DNA of 64,000 nt, taken from contig CAZAQV010000003.1 of NCBI GenBank assembly GCA_964487255.1, positions 186,001-250,000 of the forward strand, given 5' to 3'. A program made the position numbers and the translations under genes. This document shows, piece by piece, positions 58,243-64,000 of this stretch. This stretch comes from CAZAQV01 sp964487255 (lineage in GTDB: Bacteria; Myxococcota_A; Polyangia; Polyangiales; CAZAQV01). How positions within the stretch are numbered: the first letter of the stretch is position 1; each line of letters starts with the position of its first letter. Under the pieces are notes generated by a model. The model made no database searches, had not been told where the DNA came from, and was given only the letters and a program-made list of their open reading frames with translations.

Positions 58243-59096
58243 TTGTTCTCTCCATACCTGTAGAACCCGCGGCCCGATTTTCGCCCGAGCCAACCCGCCG
58301 CGACGTAATTACGAAGGATAGGCGCCGGACGATATTTGTCGTCACCGAGTTCGCGATGCAGGACCTCCGCGATAAAAAGCACCGTATCGAGGCCGATCAG
58401 GTCTGCAAGCGCCAATGGACCGAGAGGATGGTTGAGGCCGAGCTTCGCGCCCTGGTCGATGTCCTCAGGCGAGCCAATTTCGGACTCGAGGCAGAAGCAT
58501 GCTTCGTTAAGAAACGGGATCAGCATTCTGTTGACGAGAAACCCCGGACGATCTTTAGACGTAATGACGGTCTTGCCAAGTGCTTCAGCCAACTCTCGCG
58601 TTGCACGGTAGGTTTCGTCTGAAGTTTGCTCTGCGCGAACGATCTCGACGAGTTTCATCACAGGAACCGGATTCATAAAGTGCATGCCCACGACCTGCGC
58701 GGGGCGGTCGGTCACCGCAGCCATCTTGGTGAGCGAGATCGAAGACGTATTGCTGGCCAAGATCGCGTCGCGATGGATCGCGTCGTTCATCTTTTTGAAG
58801 ATCTCGAGTTTGAGCGATTCTTTCTCGGTCGCTGCTTCTACGGCGATCAGAGACTCGCCGAGCGGCGCGTAGCTGTCGTGCGCTTCAATGCGGCCCACAA
58901 CTTCTTTGGCCGTCTGCTCGCTGATTTTCTCTTTGCGCACCAGCCTTTGCAGACCCTGCTCAATTTTCGCCTTGCCAGCTTCCGCGACCTCTTTCGAAAC
59001 GTCGAGGAGTGCGACGCGGTATCCCGCTTGCGCGGCAACCTGTGCAATTCCACGGCCCATCTGGCCCGCACCAATCACAGAGAACATTTCAGTCAT
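58239..59096 (-). CDS. hbd: 3-hydroxybutyryl-CoA dehydrogenase
   Basis: 285-aa NAD(P)-dependent dehydrogenase converting acetoacetyl-CoA and 3-hydroxybutyryl-CoA. The nucleotide motif is GAGQMGRG (9-16). The catalytic Ser in SNTSS (about 118), His139 in VGMHFMNPVP and the Glu of EIVRAE are present. The C-terminal domain has RPGFLVNRMLIPFLNEA and GLNHPLGPLALADLIGLD. It is cotranscribed with the hydratase and lies 17 bp after the PPDK-like gene. Confidence 0.94.
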   Translation of the reverse strand: MTEMFSVIGAGQMGRGIAQVAAQAGYRVALLDVSKEVAEAGKAKIEQGLQRLVRKEKISEQTAKEVVGRIEAHDSYAPLGESLIAVEAATEKESLKLEIFKKMNDAIHRDAILASNTSSISLTKMAAVTDRPAQVVGMHFMNPVPVMKLVEIVRAEQTSDETYRATRELAEALGKTVITSKDRPGFLVNRMLIPFLNEACFCLESEIGSPEDIDQGAKLGLNHPLGPLALADLIGLDTVLFIAEVLHRELGDDKYRPAPILRNYVAAGWLGRKSGRGFYRYGENK

Positions 59097-59113
59097 AAGT
59101 GGAGCGGAGCCTA

Positions 59114-61000
59114 TCAGGATCCGTGCGGTCGTCGCGCGTAGATTCTCCGCGGCGCCCTAAAACGCGACCACCGCGCATCGTTTTCTTTGCGCAACCGCAC
59201 ACGTGCCGCGTAAGCCCCAGGCTCCTCCGCCATCGCCTGCTCGATCTCTGGAAGATACAGGTGAAGCGCATCCTCGGCTTCGTCGAGCAAATCGCGTTCG
59301 ACAAAGCGACGACCGACCTCACAAACCGCTCGCCGAACGCGCAGAAGCGCCGCCGCAAGGCCTTCGGTCGCGACGCCCTTAGACTTCGAGACGCGACTTT
59401 GCAGAAACAACATTGTCGAAGCAACCGTTTCGCGACTGCGTCCAAACGACCGCTCACGTGCCGCACACAGAACACGTTCGACCTCGATTTTTCGTTCGCG
59501 CTTGTTACGTGCCTCATCGACCCGCAAAGCGAGTTGCAGACCTGCAAGCATGTCCTCGTCCGAAGCCCCTATGGCGTTGGGCAAGACATCAATCCCAAGC
59601 GGACGCATGTCTGCACAAGCAATGCGCAGTCGTGACCACCGTTCTCGCTCGTGTCGACGAAGCGCAGAGTACCCCACAAGCTCTCCGTGCTCGTTAATAA
59701 TGTCTTTGGCAAAAGTCCGAAGGTCGTGCAATTTCTTGCGCCGAGCGCGCGTCGCCCGCGGTCGCGCGATCGAAGGGAAGGTCTCACGCGGGAGGGGACT
59801 GCCCGCCATTTCAAGCGCACCAAGAACAGCGATCGTCGCAAGTCTATGCCGGTCGAGCAGCACGAAAGCTTCAATGGCGAGCTTGTGGCGATCCCACAGT
59901 GCAGCGATGAGTTCGGTGTCTGAAAGCGACTGGAGTGACACTCTGTCGAGCGCACGCAAGCGCTGGGCAAGCCCTCGCTCAAACGATCGAACGGCGTTGA
60001 GCGGAGCGGCGACATCCTTGGCAATCTGACCGGCGCGGAGGCCAAGTCCCCCTATCCCTGCGACGCTTCCCGTCGACGAACGCCGCATGCGCTCCGGTCC
60101 ATCTTGGCGTCGGTACGGACGGGCGTAAATGCGTCGCACGCGGGGCTCATCGGACGGCAGGTCGTCTCGCGAAAGCGCCCGGTCGAGTGCGTCCACAGCG
60201 ATCGGTGCCACCGTGCCCTCGTCCGAAGCGATGAGGGTCAAGATCCGGTACGGCGCATTGGTAAACGCCGGCACAACATCCAGCTCGCGCACCCCCACGA
60301 TCGAATGGTGACCGGCAGGGCTGAGCGCCCAATCGACTTCCACAGGTCGCCCCAGTGCAAGCTGCGCCCGGTCGGCCAAGTCGGCAACGAGGGAAGCGTC
60401 TCGGTCGTCGATTGTGCCCTCCCCGGCGCGAACAACGCGCGCCGTTCTTCGGTCGACAACCCATGGTGCCTCACGTTTTTGCCAACTCCAAAGCAAGTCG
60501 GGATCGCCGCGGTCTGGGTCGACGCTGGCCGCTTGTCCGAAAGCGCTCTGCGCGACAGCAAACACGACGGCCCGAAGCCTCGCGAGGGAGCCCCCCAGGG
60601 CTGCCACCGACGAACGCTCGCCAACCTGTGACAAGAACTGCTGAGCTGCAGCGCGCACGTCGTCGCCCGCCTTGATGCATACGCGCAGCTTGGGAGAACT
60701 AAACCGCGCTTCAAGCGCAAAGGTCGGAGCGAGCGGCCGGATCCAAACATCCCAGTCCACTTCTTCTTTGCCCGCACGCTTACGCTGACGCTCCACGCTG
60801 TCGACGAGGTTGTCGAGAACGCGATCACCAAGGAGTTGAACGACCGCCGCTTGCTCGCAAACCGGAACGCTTTCGCGAACGAGCTCAGCGAGGAAACAAA
60901 GCTCGTCGGCAACAGGATGCGTGAGAGCCGCCGTGCGGAGCGACATCACCCCCCGCGCAAAAGATTCCTCTTCCTGAACTACTTCACCGTTCACAATCAC
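59114..61000 (-). CDS. PEP-synthase/PPDK-like protein lacking the phosphohistidine and PEP domains
   Basis: 628 aa from a GTG at 61000. A segment at about 150-270 has the signatures of the ATP-binding half of pyruvate phosphate dikinase/PEP synthase: VDPDRGDPDLLWSW, VVDRRTARVVRAGEG, LADRAQLALGRPVEVDWALS and a closing VGVREL where QARPI is expected. The middle shows the SDTELIAAL helical pattern that follows this domain in relatives. The C-terminal 300 residues are Arg-rich helices. There is no swivelling His domain (GGxxSHxAI) and no PEP-binding barrel, so the normal reaction is impossible. It sits between thiolase and hbd; a regulatory role in acyl-CoA metabolism is only a guess. Confidence 0.6.
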   Translation of the reverse strand: MIVNGEVVQEEESFARGVMSLRTAALTHPVADELCFLAELVRESVPVCEQAAVVQLLGDRVLDNLVDSVERQRKRAGKEEVDWDVWIRPLAPTFALEARFSSPKLRVCIKAGDDVRAAAQQFLSQVGERSSVAALGGSLARLRAVVFAVAQSAFGQAASVDPDRGDPDLLWSWQKREAPWVVDRRTARVVRAGEGTIDDRDASLVADLADRAQLALGRPVEVDWALSPAGHHSIVGVRELDVVPAFTNAPYRILTLIASDEGTVAPIAVDALDRALSRDDLPSDEPRVRRIYARPYRRQDGPERMRRSSTGSVAGIGGLGLRAGQIAKDVAAPLNAVRSFERGLAQRLRALDRVSLQSLSDTELIAALWDRHKLAIEAFVLLDRHRLATIAVLGALEMAGSPLPRETFPSIARPRATRARRKKLHDLRTFAKDIINEHGELVGYSALRRHERERWSRLRIACADMRPLGIDVLPNAIGASDEDMLAGLQLALRVDEARNKRERKIEVERVLCAARERSFGRSRETVASTMLFLQSRVSKSKGVATEGLAAALLRVRRAVCEVGRRFVERDLLDEAEDALHLYLPEIEQAMAEEPGAYAARVRLRKENDARWSRFRAPRRIYARRPHGS

Positions 61001-61030
61001 GAACTCAGTTAGGGCCCCGAGCGTCTAGGC

Positions 61031-62212
61031 TTAAGCGCAACGCTCGACGATCACGGCGACCGCCTCGCCGCCACCAATACATAACGTGGCCAACCCGGTG
61101 GATTTCTGCCGGTCCCGGAGCGCACCCAAGAGAGTCACGAGAATTCGTGCACCAGAAGCGCCAATCGGATGACCGAGCGCAACTGCACCACCGTGCACGT
61201 TCACCTTATCCAGGTCGATTTTTGACTTCTGCGCGCATGCCATCGTCACCACGGAGAAAGCTTCATTCACCTCGAACAAGTCGATGTCAGTCACATTCAT
61301 CTTGGTGCGCGCAAGTGCATTGTCGACCGCTCCCACCGGCGCAGTCGTAAACCACTCCGGTGCTTGCGCGTGGCCACCATAGCCCAGAATCTTCGCCACA
61401 GGCTTGAGACCGTGCTTCTCCACTGCGGACTTCGATGCGAGGATCAGCGCTGCCGCTCCATCGTTAATCTTTGAGGCGTTGGCTGCTGTGATGGTTCCAT
61501 CCTTTGCGAAAGCGGGACGCAGACTCGGAACCTTCTCCGGGCGACCTCGTCCTGGCTCCTCGTCTTCGCGTACAACGACATCACCCTTGCGACCCTTGAT
61601 TGTGACGGGTGTCAACTCCGCAGCAAACTTGCCAAGTTTTTGCGCTTCGATAGCCCGTCGATACGATTCGATCGCGAACTCATCCTGCGACGCGCGCGAG
61701 AAGCCAAACTCTTTTGCGCAAAGCTCACCGGCATTGCCCATGTGAAAGTCACCATACGGATCCCAAAGTCCGTCGTGCACCATACTGTCCACCACCTTGC
61801 CGTCACCCATGCGGTAGCCACTTCGAGCCTTGGGAAGGAGATAGGGAGCATTGCTCATGCTTTCCATGCCGCCGCAGAGCGCCACGTGCGCATCACCGAG
61901 AAGGATGGACTTGGTGCCCAAAATCACCGACATGAGTCCCGACCCGCAGACCTTCGAAACCGTGGTGGCTGGTGTGGAGTCGGGAATTCCGCCTGCCTTC
62001 GCCGCTTGTCGCGCCGGCGCCTGGCCGATGCCAGCGGAAAGCACATTGCCAAGATAGGTTTCGTCGACCGCTTCCGCGGGGACTCCTGCACGCTCGACCG
62101 CCGCACGAACCGCGGCAGCACCCAAGTCGACGGCGCTGGCACCCGAAAGCGCTCCTTGAAACGAGCCGATGGGCGTCCTGGCGGCGCTTACAATGTAGAC
62201 CTCTTCGCTCAT
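61031..62212 (-). CDS. Acetyl-CoA C-acetyltransferase (thiolase)
   Basis: 393-aa thiolase making or cleaving acetoacetyl-CoA. The nucleophile Cys89 is in SKVCGSGL, His348 in GGAVALGHPIGASGAR and Cys378 in LCIGGGEAV, a complete triad. The length and the N-terminal IVSAARTPIGSFQGAL are typical of the biosynthetic type. It is the first gene of a minus-strand cluster ending with hbd and the hydratase, together enough for interconversion of acetyl-CoA and crotonyl-CoA. Confidence 0.95.
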   Translation of the reverse strand: MSEEVYIVSAARTPIGSFQGALSGASAVDLGAAAVRAAVERAGVPAEAVDETYLGNVLSAGIGQAPARQAAKAGGIPDSTPATTVSKVCGSGLMSVILGTKSILLGDAHVALCGGMESMSNAPYLLPKARSGYRMGDGKVVDSMVHDGLWDPYGDFHMGNAGELCAKEFGFSRASQDEFAIESYRRAIEAQKLGKFAAELTPVTIKGRKGDVVVREDEEPGRGRPEKVPSLRPAFAKDGTITAANASKINDGAAALILASKSAVEKHGLKPVAKILGYGGHAQAPEWFTTAPVGAVDNALARTKMNVTDIDLFEVNEAFSVVTMACAQKSKIDLDKVNVHGGAVALGHPIGASGARILVTLLGALRDRQKSTGLATLCIGGGEAVAVIVERCA

Positions 62213-62243
62213 GCCAGGGTTTTAGCCCAATCGCCCAGAAATG

Positions 62244-63881
62244 CTAGGGTGACACCGCGGACAAAGCGCAAAGGTTCTCAGCGGGACCGGCCACAACCCA
62301 CTCGACGACCCCCGTTGCGGAAAAGCCTCCCTCGACGACCTCAACCCCGCCGAACACGACCCCTGAACCATTGGCGATGGCCACCATGCTGTGGCCAAAG
62401 CGCGCATGGCGAAGCGGGGTAAGTGGGCGGGCGTTGTAAGTACCGAATTGCTCGGTCACCACAGTCACCTGGTCGGTGGGCTCGAAAGCAAACTGTTGTC
62501 CCTCCTGCCCGTCGATGGCGCCTGTTCCGCCAGTAAGCAGCCACGCGTCCGATGTGGTCGCCGAGGCCTGAAAGATCGCGGGGGTCACACCCGCTCCCTC
62601 AACGGCGATGCGGAGACCATCGATGGTCATCACACGCAAGGGTACGACCGCATAGATTTGCGAGACCTTGAGCTGGCAATCGCCAACGCAGATGGATTGT
62701 AGGCCGCCGGCGAGCAGAACCTGCCCTGGAGCAAGCGAGGCGGCCTCGTGGAACGCCGTTGGGATCTCTTCGGGTGGTGCTGCGACGAGGGATGTTGTCA
62801 AGGTAAGTGCATTCAGGATCTCTCCCGCGTTCGCTTGGACGTTGCCCATCGGCTCCAGAATCGGTCCCCCCCACAGCATCACCGACCCGTCTCCCACATC
62901 GGTCGCGCTGTTGCCCAGCCTGTCGACCTGCGTGTCGAAGAGTTCAAGCATCCCTCCGCTCGCAATCCTCGCACCGCCGCCCACCGGCTGTCCGGTCGAG
63001 CTCACGCCGAAAGTCGCGAGCTCATCGGTGCCGGTATTGAAACCCGTGCCGTCTACACCCGCAAGCGGTTCGACCCGAACCGATCTCGCTACCGAATCGT
63101 AGACCAAGTCACGCACCGAGGCATAGCGAGTGGCATCGGTGGGTTGAACGGGCAGCCCAAAAAAGCCGGCTCGCGCGGCCGTGCTTCGGTTCAACTGAAA
63201 CGCAGCCGATCCGGCATCTGCTTGAAGGCCACCAAACACTCGAACGCGATGCACATTGCCCTCCGTCGAGACGAGCAGCGCAGAGCCGAAGGCACCTGAG
63301 AACGCTCCCTCGATTCTGTGTGATTCATCGGCTGCCGGATCGTAGACCTCCACGGTCTCGATCATGTCACCGACCTCGCCCTGTGTGCCTGGCAAGTTGA
63401 GCTCAACGCCACCGAACATCAGCACCTCCCCATTGGGCAGCGCAACGGCGTTCCCAAACGCGCGAGGAAGCGTGGTCGACCCGCAGCTGGTGCTCTGGGT
63501 CCGATGAAGCACGAGATCAACCCCAGCTCGTAGGTTCGTGTTGTCCGCACTTGCGAAGGCGATGACATTTTCACCCTGACAAACTTGAACGTCGACGCGC
63601 ATGCGCTCACTAGTGTCGGGAATGTCGATTGGCTCACTTTCGAATAGATCAATCGGGGTGCGTAGAAGCTCCGAGTCCTCCGACAGCATCAGACAGTCCA
63701 CGCCCGAGACAGGGCAGATCCGCACGAGGACTTCACCGGGAAGCGAACCACTGTCTTCGGGGGTGCACGCGCTATCCGACGGAGCAAGTCGAACCTGAAA
63801 ATCGACGCGGGTGCCCCCCGACTCACAGCCAAGCACCGCAAGTAAGATCAGCCCGAAACGCAACCTCACGTGGCGCTCCAT
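62244..63881 (-). CDS. Kelch-like repeat lipoprotein
   Basis: 545-aa exported lipoprotein (signal ending LLAVLGC). A Cys-containing N-terminal beta domain (about 25-130) is followed by kelch-type repeats with the strand pattern FGNAVALPNGEVLMFGG, VRVFGGLQADAG, SVMLWGGPI, GQVLLAGGLQS, AWLLTGGTG and GSGVVFGG, indicating a beta-propeller. It is likely surface exposed. Its ATG overlaps the end of the upstream gene by 16 bp, so the two are coupled. Confidence 0.8.
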   Translation of the reverse strand: MERHVRLRFGLILLAVLGCESGGTRVDFQVRLAPSDSACTPEDSGSLPGEVLVRICPVSGVDCLMLSEDSELLRTPIDLFESEPIDIPDTSERMRVDVQVCQGENVIAFASADNTNLRAGVDLVLHRTQSTSCGSTTLPRAFGNAVALPNGEVLMFGGVELNLPGTQGEVGDMIETVEVYDPAADESHRIEGAFSGAFGSALLVSTEGNVHRVRVFGGLQADAGSAAFQLNRSTAARAGFFGLPVQPTDATRYASVRDLVYDSVARSVRVEPLAGVDGTGFNTGTDELATFGVSSTGQPVGGGARIASGGMLELFDTQVDRLGNSATDVGDGSVMLWGGPILEPMGNVQANAGEILNALTLTTSLVAAPPEEIPTAFHEAASLAPGQVLLAGGLQSICVGDCQLKVSQIYAVVPLRVMTIDGLRIAVEGAGVTPAIFQASATTSDAWLLTGGTGAIDGQEGQQFAFEPTDQVTVVTEQFGTYNARPLTPLRHARFGHSMVAIANGSGVVFGGVEVVEGGFSATGVVEWVVAGPAENLCALSAVSP

Positions 63882-64000
63882 AGCTTGTCGACAAGACCAG
63901 CAGCGGCCGAATATGGATCCGATTGGCCGCTACGCGCTTTTACCAACGCATCCTGATACTCACCAGCAAGGCGCTCGAGCGCGTGCCGGTACACGGCGTC
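63866..64000 (-). CDS. 3' end of a gene, possibly MeaB-like GTPase (5' partial)
   Basis: The last 44 codons of a minus-strand gene run in from the right edge and stop with TGA at 63866-63868. The fragment (LERLAGEYQDALV, then SDPYSAAAGLVDKL) resembles the C-terminal DPY-AA tail of methylmalonyl-CoA mutase-associated GTPases (MeaB). The similarity is short, and the identification rests partly on the acyl-CoA context. It overlaps the kelch gene start by 16 bp. Confidence 0.4.
   Translation of the reverse strand, partial: DAVYRHALERLAGEYQDALVKARSGQSDPYSAAAGLVDKLWSAT

Noticed and set aside
59114..61000. Functional PEP synthase or pyruvate phosphate dikinase
   Set aside because: No phosphohistidine domain and no PEP-binding barrel are present.

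Overview
This is a GC-rich bacterial chromosome segment, densely packed with genes on both strands. No IS element, phage gene, tRNA or CRISPR array was seen. The gene content points to an aerobic, Gram-negative member of the Myxococcota or a related former deltaproteobacterial lineage. The signs are paired myxobacterial-type outer-membrane beta-barrels, a Ser/Thr kinase with an HRDVSPSN catalytic loop and a C-terminal DUF4388-like half, a HAMP sensor with a myxobacterial-type tail, a sigma region 4-like regulator, many lipoproteins and an alternative complex III / caa3 oxidase operon. The assignment is an inference from gene content, not a phylogeny.

Layout. 1-4.7 kb: end of a membrane protein gene, ftsY and two tandem outer-membrane barrel genes. 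4.9-7.1 kb: HEAT-repeat protein and HAMP sensor (minus). 7.2-11.0 kb: a degenerate ATP-grasp (acyl-CoA synthetase-like) protein convergent with a shortened UvrA paralogue; an 88-bp tandem duplication and three related dyads lie upstream of the latter. 11.0-16.4 kb: atypical response regulator coupled to pdxA, a GAF protein, and an exported thioredoxin-fold pair. 16.5-20.8 kb: diguanylate cyclase, a 13-haem cytochrome c coupled to an outer-membrane barrel, and a small lipoprotein. 20.9-21.3 kb: RNase P RNA (rnpB) with a clear intrinsic terminator. 21.5-26 kb: FAH-family enzyme, FG-GAP lipoprotein, small helical protein, sigma-like and MerR-like regulators. 26.2-32.2 kb: alpha/beta hydrolase, a peptide-type ABC importer without ATPase genes, and a membrane-anchored DEDDh exonuclease. 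32.2-35.5 kb: PPC-domain protein, pgsA, a flippase-like membrane protein and a lipoprotein.

35.4-49.6 kb is the centrepiece: one long minus-strand respiratory gene set. It encodes alternative complex III (actABCDEF), a membrane-anchored protein with a Pro/Ala/Gln-rich tail, a SCO copper chaperone and a caa3-type cytochrome c oxidase (ctaC with a fused cytochrome c domain, ctaD, ctaE, ctaF). The products would carry electrons from quinol through ACIII cytochromes to the oxidase cytochrome domain and on to oxygen.

50-64 kb: a Ser/Thr kinase, then serA-hisZ-purA, ridA, xthA and a minus-strand acyl-CoA cluster (thiolase, a pyruvate-phosphate-dikinase-like half protein, 3-hydroxybutyryl-CoA dehydrogenase, enoyl-CoA hydratase). 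It ends with a kelch-like lipoprotein and the 3' end of a gene that may be MeaB-like.

Three proteins here (ATP-grasp-like, UvrA-like, PPDK-like) keep a recognisable nucleotide-enzyme fold but have lost key residues or whole catalytic domains. They are the most interesting targets, along with the 13-haem cytochrome/barrel pair and the exported DnaQ-like nuclease.
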